From positions 62,001-126,000 of the forward strand of contig NZ_LRDB01000050.1 in NCBI RefSeq assembly GCF_001592935.1: a DNA stretch of 64,000 nt. The letters run 5' to 3'. The position numbers and the translations under genes were made by a program. This stretch comes from Roseivirga echinicomitans (lineage in GTDB: Bacteria > Bacteroidota > Bacteroidia > Cytophagales > Cyclobacteriaceae). This document shows, one piece after another, positions 35,300 through 44,073 of this stretch. The stretch's first letter is position 1; the number at the start of each line of letters is the position of its first letter. Under the pieces are notes generated by a model, which saw only the letters and a program-made list of their open reading frames with translations, was not told the origin of the DNA and did no database searches.

Positions 35300-35416
35300 C
35301 CTGAGGAGAGACTAACCTTCACATAAACTACCTATAAAACTAAAACTAACTTAAACTTAGTTTGATTAAACTAACATGATCCATTACAAAAATGGAGATC
35401 AAAAGCTTGTTAGCAC

Positions 35417-35486
35417 CTATTGCTGTTAAATCAATAGGCACCATTAAATTAGGTAAAAATACTGACTTGTAAAATATTATTTTACA
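35417..35486. other. Intergenic inverted repeats of unknown role
   Basis: In the 260-base gap after the CvfB-like gene there are two inverted repeats: CACCTATTG...CAATAGGCACC around 35417-35441 and the perfect AT-rich TGTAAAAT-ATT-ATTTTACA (35468-35486). Neither has the GC stem plus T run of an intrinsic terminator. No coding sequence was recognised here. Confidence 0.4.
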
Positions 35487-35559
35487 ATAAATAAATTAAC
35501 GAACTATTTAGGTGGTGAAATCATGTTTTACCAACGATTAAAGGAAAATCCATTTATTG

Positions 35560-35934
35560 TTACTTAATGTCAATTTCGTTGGCGATTCCTAAGGCAGTAA
35601 AACGAATCGATAATTTTCTAGGGTTTTCCGAAGGTTGATCGCATTTGGGAGATGGATCAATATAATACCAATAATAAGTTTGGCTACGCTCGTAGAGCTC
35701 TTCGGCCTCTGGTTTGCCCAAGACTTCTATTATTGATTTATGATATAAAGCCAACAGGTTTGGTTTGATCTTAATCAAATCTTGAATCATTTCAGCCCTT
35801 TGACTAGAACAGCCTTCTTGATCACCAATCCATTTCGCAGAATCAAAATCACCTACATCTATTTTTTTGGTGCAAGCCGTAGCGAATAAAAAGACAGAAC
35901 ATAAGGTGATAACTACTAGTTTAGAGATTTTCAT
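35560..35934 (-). CDS. Small lipoprotein, hypothetical
   Basis: A 124-aa protein read from the ATG at 35934, which overlaps the stop of the upstream oxidase gene by four bases (ATGA). An upstream in-frame ATG would only add sequence overlapping that gene. The N-terminus MKISKLVVITLCSVFLFATACTK is a lipoprotein signal with the lipobox Cys. The mature part has four further Cys-containing or polar segments, including DQEGCSSQRAEM and PSPKCDQPSEN, that could form a disulfide. No family recognised. The overlap implies translational coupling with the alkylglycerol-monooxygenase-like gene, and so possibly a related task. Confidence 0.75.
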   Translation of the reverse strand: MKISKLVVITLCSVFLFATACTKKIDVGDFDSAKWIGDQEGCSSQRAEMIQDLIKIKPNLLALYHKSIIEVLGKPEAEELYERSQTYYWYYIDPSPKCDQPSENPRKLSIRFTALGIANEIDIK

Positions 35935-37169
35935 TCCAATTGGGCTTTGACTGGTAAAGGTACTTTGCGCACCAGCATCAACCAAATTTGAAACACGATA
36001 AGAAGAGCAGCGGCAAGTATAATCATCAGGGGCTCTGTATTTATTCCTACAAAGGCATAAAAGGCTGCCGAGATAATGAATATTAGCCGAAAAGATTCCA
36101 TGACTAAAGCCCAAGAACGGTTTTCAAACAACGCGCCAAAGCTAACCACTGAGAAAATGATAACCCCAGCAAAAATTAATTTATCAGTGGCATGCATTTT
36201 ATCCAAGTTGAAAAGGAACATGGAGGTACCTGCAAGCAATAAGATATACTGGACCAACACATAAATATTGAGTTTGGCGGCAGTATTGGTATTGAATTTT
36301 TTATAAGTGTCTGTGTTCACTTCCTGTGGTGCTCTATAGCCGCCCATATAATTAGGTAGCCATCCTGGCTTCTCAAAAACATAGCGAATTTTGTCACCCA
36401 GTTTTGGGATGGATTTGATATCCAACCACATGTCTGAGTAATGGGCCATGTTTGCCCATACAGGGTTCCAACTATTTAAATTTTTAGTAATGCCATAAAT
36501 AGGTCTTTCTTCTTCCGCTTTGAAGGTGCCGAAGAGCTTGTCCCAAACGATAAAAGTACCAGCATGATTTTTATCAATATATTTTGGATTTCTAGCGTGA
36601 TGAACCCTATGGTGAGACGGTGTATTAAATACGGCTTCAAACCACTTGGGAAGTTTATTGATAGACTCGGTATGAATCCAAAATTGATATAGAAGATTAA
36701 AGCCAGAAACGGAAACTAATAAAATCGGATGGACACCCACTAAAGCCATTGGAATATAAAAGGCGAAGGTCCAAATGGTTTGAGTAGAACTCTGTCTTAA
36801 GGCTACAGAAAGATTATATTCTTCACTTTGGTGATGTACACTATGACCTCCCCAAAATAAATTCACTTGATGACTCATCCGATGGGCCCAGTAATAAAAG
36901 AAGTCATATGCAATAAAGGCACTTATCCATATGATGGCCGAATTTGGTAAATCCATGATCCTGAAGTTCTCAAATATTATTGTGTAAACCCCTATACTTA
37001 ATACTTTAAGGAATGCCCCTGTCACTTGTGAAGTCACTCCGCAATTAATATTTGTAATGGCATCGTTTAGCCTATATGATTTAACAGCTTGAACCCGATG
37101 TACTATTAATTCAATTCCTATCAGAAGGAAGTAAACAGGAATTGCAATGACGGTTGGATCTAGTATCAT
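35931..37169 (-). CDS. Alkylglycerol monooxygenase-like sterol desaturase family protein
   Basis: A 412-aa polytopic membrane protein of the fatty acid hydroxylase superfamily. The eight-His di-iron clusters are visible: HRMSHQVNLFWGGHSVHHQ and HRVHHARNPKYIDKNHAG. The spacing and neighbouring YNLSVALRQS closely follow animal alkylglycerol monooxygenase (AGMO/TMEM195), which cleaves ether lipids with tetrahydrobiopterin. Membrane segments occur near 8-25, 75-95, 140-165 and four times after 300. Ether-lipid cleavage is an inference; other lipid hydroxylations are possible. It is translationally coupled to a small lipoprotein. Confidence 0.88.
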   Translation of the reverse strand: MILDPTVIAIPVYFLLIGIELIVHRVQAVKSYRLNDAITNINCGVTSQVTGAFLKVLSIGVYTIIFENFRIMDLPNSAIIWISAFIAYDFFYYWAHRMSHQVNLFWGGHSVHHQSEEYNLSVALRQSSTQTIWTFAFYIPMALVGVHPILLVSVSGFNLLYQFWIHTESINKLPKWFEAVFNTPSHHRVHHARNPKYIDKNHAGTFIVWDKLFGTFKAEEERPIYGITKNLNSWNPVWANMAHYSDMWLDIKSIPKLGDKIRYVFEKPGWLPNYMGGYRAPQEVNTDTYKKFNTNTAAKLNIYVLVQYILLLAGTSMFLFNLDKMHATDKLIFAGVIIFSVVSFGALFENRSWALVMESFRLIFIISAAFYAFVGINTEPLMIILAAALLIVFQIWLMLVRKVPLPVKAQLE

Positions 37170-37345
37170 CTTAACATATCAATTACCGAATGTATAACCT
37201 TCATTAATAAGTTTCAAGTGTTTTTGAACATTAGCAGCATTGCATTTCTTTGGCCATGATCAGGCTAAATTAATTATGAATTTGTGCTTAAATATGTTTA
37301 TGTTTAGTTTAATTCATCTTACCAAAACATCGATCAGTACTTTTT

Positions 37346-39214
37346 ATGGATATCATTTTTGACCAAATCTTCAATAACCCTGTAATAGGCATAGCACTGG
37401 TGAATCATGACGGAAAAATCACTAGGGTCAATAAGACGTTCTGTGATTTACTAGGCTACTCTATCACTGAAATGACTGGGATAAATTTTGTGGAAATTAC
37501 TCATTCAGAAGATATCGACAAAGACTTGCAACTTTTTGAGAAGCTTAAAAGAGGCGAAATAAATCAGTATAAGCTTAATAAAAGGTACATCACAAAAGCA
37601 GGAGATAACACATGGGTCGAGTTAAGTGTGTTTATGGGGGAAGAGGTTGAAGGGCAGGAAACTGTTATTTCATTTGTTAAGAATATATCTGAGGCCAAAA
37701 AATTACAAGATGAATTGAAAAGTCATAAAGCCAGATTTCAAGCCATTTTCGATAATACTTTTCAATTTATTGGGTTGATGAATACAGATGGATCATTACT
37801 TGAAGTCAACGAAGCAATCACGCAATTTTATGGACGAACGAGAGAAGAACTTATCGGTAAAAAATTATGGGAAATATCTGGTTTATTAGATCTAAATGAA
37901 AAAGAAAGAAATAAAGTCATTTCCTCAGTTCAGTTAGCGGCCAAAGGTAAGTTTGTGCGATATGACACCAAAGTGACTGGGGCCCTCATTACTGAGATGG
38001 TTGATTTCTCCATTCGCCCCATACTCAATGATAGCGGTGAAGTAATTCTATTGATTCCCGAGGGACGAATAATTACAGAGCGCTATAACCTTCAGCGCCA
38101 ACTTGAAAGTAAAACACGCCTTCTTGAAACAACGGAGCAATTATCAAGTGTTGGAAGCTGGGAATGGCTCGTCCAGCCAGATCAATTGTACTGGTCTATA
38201 GGTACCTATGATATGTTTGAAAAAAAACCATTAGACAATAGATACTTAGTGGTACAGAACTATGTTGAATATGTTCATGAAGACGATTTAGAAAGAATTC
38301 TGAAAGCCATTGAAAACACTGTGAATAATGGCGTTGACTTTAATGTAGAGCACAGGATAAGGGTAGGCGATAATGTGAAGCATATTCATGTGAAAGGTGA
38401 GTGTGTATTTGATAAATCAGGAAGGGTAATTATCGTTAGAGGAGCCGTTAGAAATCATACTTCTGAGATTCAGATTCAGGAATCTTTGATGTTGTATAAT
38501 GAGCTTCTTGAAAAGAAAAATGATGAATTAAAGCAGTTTGCTTACGTAGCTTCTCATGATCTTCAAGAACCCTTAAGAACGATCACCAGCTTTATTCAAT
38601 TACTAAGAATGGAAATAGGGGATGTTGAGGACAATATTGAGAAGTACTTAGAAATTATTGAAAAAGGGGCAGGACGAATGAAAAGCCTTATTTCAGATTT
38701 ACTTTCTTATTCTCGACTCGAAAATCATGACCTCGCCATTGAGATGAATGACCTCAATGTTATGTTTAAAGAATTGGAACAGGACCTTACCACCAGTATT
38801 AGCGAATCAAAAGCCAATATTACCATAAAAAATAAGCTACCCACCATTGAGTGTGATTTGCGAAGAATGAATATCCTCTTTCAAAACCTCATTTCAAATG
38901 CCATTAAATTCAAGAAGCCCGATTGCCTTCCAGAGATTCAAGTAGATTGGAGATTGAATAATGGGTTTTATACCTTTACGGTCACTGACAATGGAATTGG
39001 AATTGATCCAGAGTATTTTGAGGCTGTTTTTGACCCATTTAGGAGGTTGCATGCAAGAGCTCAATATGAAGGAAATGGTATTGGCTTGGCGCTATGTGAA
39101 AGAGTAATTAAGCAACATAGTGGTGAGATTTGGCTTAGCTCTGAAAAAGATATGGGTACTGCATTCCATTTCACCATACCACAAAATATAATGAATGTTA
39201 GCCCAGGGGCTTAA
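37346..39214 (+). CDS. Multi-PAS sensor histidine kinase
   Basis: A 622-aa cytoplasmic kinase without membrane segments. Three PAS domains (about 1-115, 125-245 and 262-375; NPVIGIALVNHDGKITRVN begins the first), then a HisKA domain with phospho-acceptor His404 in YVASHDLQEPLRT, and a HATPase domain (about 500-615; N box near NILFQNLISNAIKFKK, G boxes VTDNGIGIDP and GNGIGLALCERV). Soluble PAS kinases sense internal redox state, light or small molecules; the ligand is unknown. A receiver-histidine kinase fusion starts 41 bp downstream and probably works with it. Confidence 0.93.
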   Translation: MDIIFDQIFNNPVIGIALVNHDGKITRVNKTFCDLLGYSITEMTGINFVEITHSEDIDKDLQLFEKLKRGEINQYKLNKRYITKAGDNTWVELSVFMGEEVEGQETVISFVKNISEAKKLQDELKSHKARFQAIFDNTFQFIGLMNTDGSLLEVNEAITQFYGRTREELIGKKLWEISGLLDLNEKERNKVISSVQLAAKGKFVRYDTKVTGALITEMVDFSIRPILNDSGEVILLIPEGRIITERYNLQRQLESKTRLLETTEQLSSVGSWEWLVQPDQLYWSIGTYDMFEKKPLDNRYLVVQNYVEYVHEDDLERILKAIENTVNNGVDFNVEHRIRVGDNVKHIHVKGECVFDKSGRVIIVRGAVRNHTSEIQIQESLMLYNELLEKKNDELKQFAYVASHDLQEPLRTITSFIQLLRMEIGDVEDNIEKYLEIIEKGAGRMKSLISDLLSYSRLENHDLAIEMNDLNVMFKELEQDLTTSISESKANITIKNKLPTIECDLRRMNILFQNLISNAIKFKKPDCLPEIQVDWRLNNGFYTFTVTDNGIGIDPEYFEAVFDPFRRLHARAQYEGNGIGLALCERVIKQHSGEIWLSSEKDMGTAFHFTIPQNIMNVSPGA

Positions 39215-39255
39215 AATTTATTCAGGTCTGCACAAAAATTATAAACCAATCCATA

Positions 39256-40296
39256 ATGGAAATTTTACTCATAGAGGATAATGAAAATGATGTATTCCTG
39301 ATAATGGAATATTTAAAATTAATTGGGTTTTCAAGCGCTAAAGTTACAGCATTAGCTACTTCTAAAGAAGTGAGAGAGGTTTTGAAAAACAAGACTTTTG
39401 ATTTAGCGTTGTTGGACCTTACATTACCAGACACCACTGGGATTTCTAGTTTTGAGTCGTTGATGAGTTGCTCTCCAAAATTCCCGATCATTGTTCTTAC
39501 TGGAGTAGAAGATCAAGAAATAGCCAGAAAAATAATCCATAAAGGAGCGCAGGATTATTTAGTAAAAGGGCTCTATCAACCAAAAGATTTAATGAAATCA
39601 ATTGAATATTCCATTGAAAGACATCAATGGTTTATGGATCGATATAACATGGAGCGGAATTATATAAACGCCATTATTAAGGGGGCCGAAACGGAAAGAA
39701 CAAGAATTGCCAGAGATCTACATGATGGAGTTGTTCAAACCTTAACCATAAGTTTATTAACCGTAGACCTTCTTATTAAGAAAAATCCTGACTTTAATGA
39801 AGACAACAGTGCTTTGATTGCAAAAACCAGGAAACAATTAAAGAACTCTGTAGATGAAGTAAGAAACATTGCCCATTCGCTAATTCCAAATGCGATTCAA
39901 AACACTGGATTGAAACTCGCTTTGAGTGAATTAATGGAGGACATTCGATCACTGGCCAGTATCAATGTTGATTTTAAATATGACATTGTTTCAGAAGACC
40001 TTTCAGAAGATAAATACATGACTGTCTATAGGGTTGTGCAGGAAATTTTCAATAATATGATCAAGCATGCCAAAGCTACTCATTGTTTAGTCTCTATGGT
40101 ACAAAAGGAAAACTTCATCAATATCCTGATCAAGGATAATGGCTCTGGGTTTGATCTTGATGCTATCAAAGAAACCAAATCATCATTTGGTATCGATAAT
40201 ATCGAGAGTAGAATAAATTTATTGAATGGTACCTGTACTCTTGACTCTAAAATAGGAGAGGGGACTTCTTATAAGATTAGTTTCCCTATGAGTTAA
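39256..40296 (+). CDS. Response regulator-histidine kinase fusion (REC-HisKA_3-HATPase)
   Basis: A 346-aa cytoplasmic protein. N-terminal receiver domain (about 1-125) with acidic pocket E7/D8, phospho-acceptor D54 in LALLDLTLPD, and the conserved Thr and Lys in VLTGVED and DYLVKGLYQP. Then a NarL/DegS-type dimerisation domain with His156 in ARDLHDGVVQTL and a HATPase domain (about 230-345; NNMIKHAKATH, DNGSGFDL, GIDNIESRINLL). The receiver precedes the kinase, so the upstream PAS kinase may phosphorylate D54 and switch the second kinase. No NarL-type response regulator is in the window; the output partner must be elsewhere. Confidence 0.93.
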   Translation: MEILLIEDNENDVFLIMEYLKLIGFSSAKVTALATSKEVREVLKNKTFDLALLDLTLPDTTGISSFESLMSCSPKFPIIVLTGVEDQEIARKIIHKGAQDYLVKGLYQPKDLMKSIEYSIERHQWFMDRYNMERNYINAIIKGAETERTRIARDLHDGVVQTLTISLLTVDLLIKKNPDFNEDNSALIAKTRKQLKNSVDEVRNIAHSLIPNAIQNTGLKLALSELMEDIRSLASINVDFKYDIVSEDLSEDKYMTVYRVVQEIFNNMIKHAKATHCLVSMVQKENFINILIKDNGSGFDLDAIKETKSSFGIDNIESRINLLNGTCTLDSKIGEGTSYKISFPMS

Positions 40297-40388
40297 TGCA
40301 ATTGTCCAATTCATTGTCATTAAGGAATCTAAAGATGAATTGTGCTTATTGGTATTTTATGTAATTTCGATGCTTACTAAAAAATCGA

Positions 40389-40922
40389 ATGGCTATAGAA
40401 ATCACTACTGCACTCAAAGAACTGACAGGGGAATTAAATGATAAGAGTTTTAATGCTTCAAATTACCTAGGAAGCATTGGTTCCGAAGAGGTTGTGAATG
40501 CCATGATCGCATTGCTAGATGACCCAAACCCTGAAACTCGGTTTATGGCCTCTAGAACACTGGGCTTGGTTGAGAATAATTCAGCCGCATTATCTTGGCT
40601 TTTTGAGGCTTTTAAAAAGAAAGAAAACAGTGAAATACTAGGCGATTTAATAATGGCCTTAGAAGGCTTTGATGTGAGTGATAATTATGTAGATATCTTT
40701 AAACTATACCTTTTCGGAAGCTTTAAAGTATCGCGTATTGCAGAAGACTTATTAGACCACAAAGAATTTAATATTACGCCTCGTGTGTTGAAAAAGGTGC
40801 AAAAACACTGGCTACATTATTCAAATAATGTGAAACAAGATGAAGCCTTTAGCCTTCAAAAAATAGAAGTAGAAGAAAGGTTGAATGACCTCAAGGGTTT
40901 TATCGATGATTCTCAAGGTTAG
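40389..40922 (+). CDS. HEAT-repeat-like small protein
   Basis: A 177-aa soluble, mostly helical protein. Tandem helices with SEEVVNAMIALLDDPNPETRFMASRTLGLV match the HEAT/PBS-lyase repeat pattern; about two to three repeats can be traced to residue 100, followed by less regular helices. No signal peptide. Such proteins act as binding scaffolds. It lies 92 bp after the fused kinase; no terminator is visible between them, so co-transcription is possible but unproven. Confidence 0.72.
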   Translation: MAIEITTALKELTGELNDKSFNASNYLGSIGSEEVVNAMIALLDDPNPETRFMASRTLGLVENNSAALSWLFEAFKKKENSEILGDLIMALEGFDVSDNYVDIFKLYLFGSFKVSRIAEDLLDHKEFNITPRVLKKVQKHWLHYSNNVKQDEAFSLQKIEVEERLNDLKGFIDDSQG

Positions 40923-41050
40923 CGTTGATCAATGACTGACTCAGCATTGAACCGATTAGCTAATTTTTCTCGTTTTTAATGGAGTTATTTTTTACATTCA
41001 GCGCTAGATATTTTTTCACTTATACCAATAGGCCAAACTAAAATCGCTTT

Positions 41051-41671
41051 ATGAGATTCAATCCCAAATACTCAATTTTCGCAATCGTTCTATCACTTTT
41101 TTCTGTAGCATGTGTTCCAAAATCTAATACCATTGATCTATTTAATGGTGAAAATTTAGATGGCTGGGTCAATCACGGAGAAGAAAAGTGGTATGTAGAA
41201 GATGGACTCTTAGTTTGCGAAAGTGGACCAGCTGCCCAATATGGTTACCTTTCCACAGTTGATTTTTATGATGACTTCGAATTGACACTTGACTTTAAAC
41301 AAGATGCCAATGGCAACAGTGGAGTATTTATCAGGTCCACGGTAGAAGGCACAAAAGTAAGTGGATGGCAGGTAGAAGTTGCGCCTCCTGGAGACAATAC
41401 CGGAGGTATTTATGAATCATACGGACGTGGTTGGTTAATTCAGCCTGACAAAGAAAAGGATAAAGCCCTGAAAATGGGAGAGTGGAACTCTATGAAGATC
41501 AGAGTAGTAGGTTCAGAGGTTACGACTTGGTTGAACGGTACTCAAATGGTCAATTTAGTAGATGAAAAAATTGGCGCTGGTAAAGGCGCGATCGCCCTTC
41601 AAATTCATGATGGTGGTGGAATTAAAGTAAGCTGGAGAAATATTAAATTAACTCCGATAGTAAGCGAGTAA
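41051..41671 (+). CDS. DUF1080 (3-keto-disaccharide hydrolase domain) lipoprotein
   Basis: A 206-aa lipoprotein (MRFNPKYSIFAIVLSLFSVACVPK with lipobox Cys). The whole mature part is one DUF1080 concanavalin-like domain starting IDLFNGENLDGWVNHGEEKW, with SGVFIRS, GGIYESYGRGW and the closing GAIALQIHDGGGIKVSWRNI. The domain is annotated as 3-keto-disaccharide hydrolase, acting on oxidised glycosides. It is followed 18 bp later by a second family member and then by a Gfo/Idh/MocA oxidoreductase, the usual partner set for 3-keto-sugar metabolism. Confidence 0.9.
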   Translation: MRFNPKYSIFAIVLSLFSVACVPKSNTIDLFNGENLDGWVNHGEEKWYVEDGLLVCESGPAAQYGYLSTVDFYDDFELTLDFKQDANGNSGVFIRSTVEGTKVSGWQVEVAPPGDNTGGIYESYGRGWLIQPDKEKDKALKMGEWNSMKIRVVGSEVTTWLNGTQMVNLVDEKIGAGKGAIALQIHDGGGIKVSWRNIKLTPIVSE

Positions 41672-41716
41672 TCTCTTTTTATTTAAACTATGAACACAAA
41701 ATCAATAACCATAAAC

Positions 41717-42436
41717 ATGAAAAAACTCTTTCTACTTACTTTTTTGGCCGCAACAGTTTCGGCCTGTAGTTCTGGTTCCAAAGCCGAAGATGATGGCTGG
41801 ATTTACCTGTTTGATGGCACCAGTACAGAAGGATGGAGGGCCTATAATGGAGAAGACCTTCCTCCCCAATGGGTCATTGAAGATGGAGCTCTGACTTTTG
41901 ACACAGAAAAAAAATTAGAATCTGAGCGCCAAGGCGGTAAAGACATTATTTATGCTGCGGAGGAATTTGACAACTTTGAGTTGTACTTGGAATGGAAAAT
42001 TCCAGAAGGCGGAAACAGCGGTGTTTTCTATCATTTGAAAGAAGGTATTGAAGGAGGTCCAGCAGCCGTAGCCCCTGAATACCAATTACTAGATGATCTT
42101 AAATGGGAGGAAATCAATAATGCCAAACTCGAAGAGTGGCAGAAAACTGGTGCGGACTACGCCATGCATCTTCCTGATCTTACGCAGAAAATTGTAAAAC
42201 CAGCAGGGGAGTGGAACACCACTAAAATCATCTTTACCCCAGAGCGAGTAGAACATTGGTTGAATGGAAAAATGATTGTGTCGTTTGTGCCTTGGTCAGA
42301 CGATTGGTATGAGCGTAAATCTGTTGGGAAATGGAAAGATTATCCAAAATACGGTTCGTTCAAAACAGGTTATATTGGTTTACAAGACCACGATAGCCCG
42401 CTTTGGTTCAAGAATATCAAAATCAGAAAACTTTAA
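41717..42436 (+). CDS. DUF1080 (3-keto-disaccharide hydrolase domain) lipoprotein, second copy
   Basis: A 239-aa lipoprotein from the ATG at 41717, whose signal MKKLFLLTFLAATVSACSSG is a clean lipoprotein type; an ATG nine codons upstream is less fitting. The mature DUF1080 domain begins GWIYLFDGTSTEGWRAYNG and includes GGNSGVFYHLKEG, a YQLLDD segment and GYIGLQDHDSPLWFKNIKI. It is longer than the preceding paralogue, with an extra loop of about 30 residues containing HLPDLTQKIVKP. The two may differ in substrate. Confidence 0.9.
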   Translation: MKKLFLLTFLAATVSACSSGSKAEDDGWIYLFDGTSTEGWRAYNGEDLPPQWVIEDGALTFDTEKKLESERQGGKDIIYAAEEFDNFELYLEWKIPEGGNSGVFYHLKEGIEGGPAAVAPEYQLLDDLKWEEINNAKLEEWQKTGADYAMHLPDLTQKIVKPAGEWNTTKIIFTPERVEHWLNGKMIVSFVPWSDDWYERKSVGKWKDYPKYGSFKTGYIGLQDHDSPLWFKNIKIRKL

Positions 42437-42493
42437 CTCATTAATTCCTTCTTTCATTAAGCCCCTAATTCATTATTTCCTTAACTCATTGTT

Positions 42494-43822
42494 ATGAACA
42501 AAAGAGACTTTTTAAAAAACGCAGCCATACTTACTTCAGCTTCCATGTTACCCTCCTCCCTTTGGGCATTGGGAAAAGCTGACAAACTCAGAACCGCTCA
42601 TATCGGAGTAGGTGGAATGGGAATGGAAGACCTTAAGGCCATTTCTTCACATTCGGCAGTAGAAGTGACTGCTCTTTGCGATGTGGACGCCAATAATCTG
42701 GCAGCCGCTCTTAAAATGCATCCTAATGCCAAAACATACATGGACTATCGCCAAATGTTGAATGAAATGGGTGGAAGTATCGATGCCGTTGTGGTCTCTA
42801 CTCCAGATCATACACATGCGCCAGCATCTATGATGGCCATGGGCATGGATAAGCCCGTGTATTGTCAGAAGCCATTGACGCACCATGTTACTGAAGCCAG
42901 GGCCATGCGTAAAATGGCAGAAGAGAAGAACCTAGTCACTCAAATGGGGATTCAAGTACATTCGTTCTATGATTACAAATTAGGGACAGCCCTGATTCAA
43001 TCAGGTATTATCGGTAAAGTAAAAGCTGTGCACGCTTGGTCTCCAAAGAACTGGGGCTTTGATGGTCCAGCACCGGAAGGAAGCGACCCTGTACCAAACA
43101 CTTTAGACTGGAACCTTTGGTTAGGAACAGCCCCTGAAAGACCTTATAAACAAGGGGTTTATCACCCAGGGAATTGGAGAAAGATTATGGATTATGGCTG
43201 TGGCACTTTAGGGGATATGGGCGTACATATTTTCGATACTCCTTATAATGCATTGGCCTTAGATATTCCAAAAACTATTCGGACTAAATGTAGAAAACCA
43301 ACGGGTTTTGGTTTTCCAGAAAACAATATAGTTACCTATGAGTTTCCGGGAACAGAATATACCACCAAGAAATTTAAATGGGTTTGGTATGATGGGCCAG
43401 GTGCTCCTAAAGACCATAAAGATTTGAAGTTGCCAAATGGTGACCAACTTCCTGACCAAGGTGCCATGTTTATTGGTGAAAAAGGGAGACTCTTATTACC
43501 GCACTTCATGCAGCTTCCTAAGCACATTGTTAAAGGCGAATATGTAGACATTGACTTGGAGCCGTTCTCTAACGTAGGCAGCCCGACAGAGGACTATGGA
43601 GCAGAAAGCAAGAAGCACTACCATCAGTTTGTTGATGCCTGTATAGGGAAAGATCAAGTGACTGCACCATTTTCATACGCTGCCCGACTGACAGAAACCA
43701 TTCTTTTAGGAGTGATCGCAGGTCGTTTCCCCAATAAAAAACTACACTGGAATAACCAAACGGCTCGTTTCAAAGAAGAGGCAGCTAATGCCTTTTTAGA
43801 TGGTGAGTATAGGAAGTTCTAA
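42494..43822 (+). CDS. Gfo/Idh/MocA-family oxidoreductase, probably exported
   Basis: A 442-aa NAD(P)-dependent sugar dehydrogenase-like protein. The N-terminus MNKRDFLKNAAILTSASML resembles the Tat-type leader found on many Bacteroidota family members, so periplasmic location is likely though the twin Arg is replaced by Lys-Arg. Then comes the Rossmann fold (RTAHIGVGGMGMEDL), the VVVSTPDHTHAPASMMAM strand, the catalytic lysine region CQKPLTHHV and a C-terminal beta-sheet domain. In this neighbourhood it could oxidise glycoside C3 to give the substrate of the DUF1080 proteins. Ends before a strong terminator. Confidence 0.9.
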   Translation: MNKRDFLKNAAILTSASMLPSSLWALGKADKLRTAHIGVGGMGMEDLKAISSHSAVEVTALCDVDANNLAAALKMHPNAKTYMDYRQMLNEMGGSIDAVVVSTPDHTHAPASMMAMGMDKPVYCQKPLTHHVTEARAMRKMAEEKNLVTQMGIQVHSFYDYKLGTALIQSGIIGKVKAVHAWSPKNWGFDGPAPEGSDPVPNTLDWNLWLGTAPERPYKQGVYHPGNWRKIMDYGCGTLGDMGVHIFDTPYNALALDIPKTIRTKCRKPTGFGFPENNIVTYEFPGTEYTTKKFKWVWYDGPGAPKDHKDLKLPNGDQLPDQGAMFIGEKGRLLLPHFMQLPKHIVKGEYVDIDLEPFSNVGSPTEDYGAESKKHYHQFVDACIGKDQVTAPFSYAARLTETILLGVIAGRFPNKKLHWNNQTARFKEEAANAFLDGEYRKF

Positions 43823-43862
43823 TTGACTTCGGTTCATTTCCTGAAAGCTTATTTTATCACTT

Positions 43863-43897
43863 AAAGTCCCAGTCGAATCAACGGCTGGGACTTTTTT
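43863..43897 (+). terminator. Intrinsic terminator after the oxidoreductase gene
   Basis: 10-bp stem AAAGTCCCAG/CTGGGACTTT (43863-43872, 43885-43894) followed by a T run. A near-copy of the stem occurs at 48693-48726 beyond the next transport module. Confidence 0.9.
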
Positions 43898-44073
43898 GTT
43901 TATGCCAAACTTGACAGTCTCCAGTGCTCCATAGTCGATGCATATCCATGTCTGAACTATAAAAACCTCACTATCAACAGATTATTTGTGATGAATGATA
44001 AAATTTATATTGTGAGTTACAATAATCACACGTATCTTCTAACTATTATTTTTTACCAACCAACCAAAAAACC

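Noticed and set aside
35935-36114. 60-residue extension of the small lipoprotein
   Set aside because: It would lie wholly inside the oxidase gene in another frame and would bury the lipoprotein signal.
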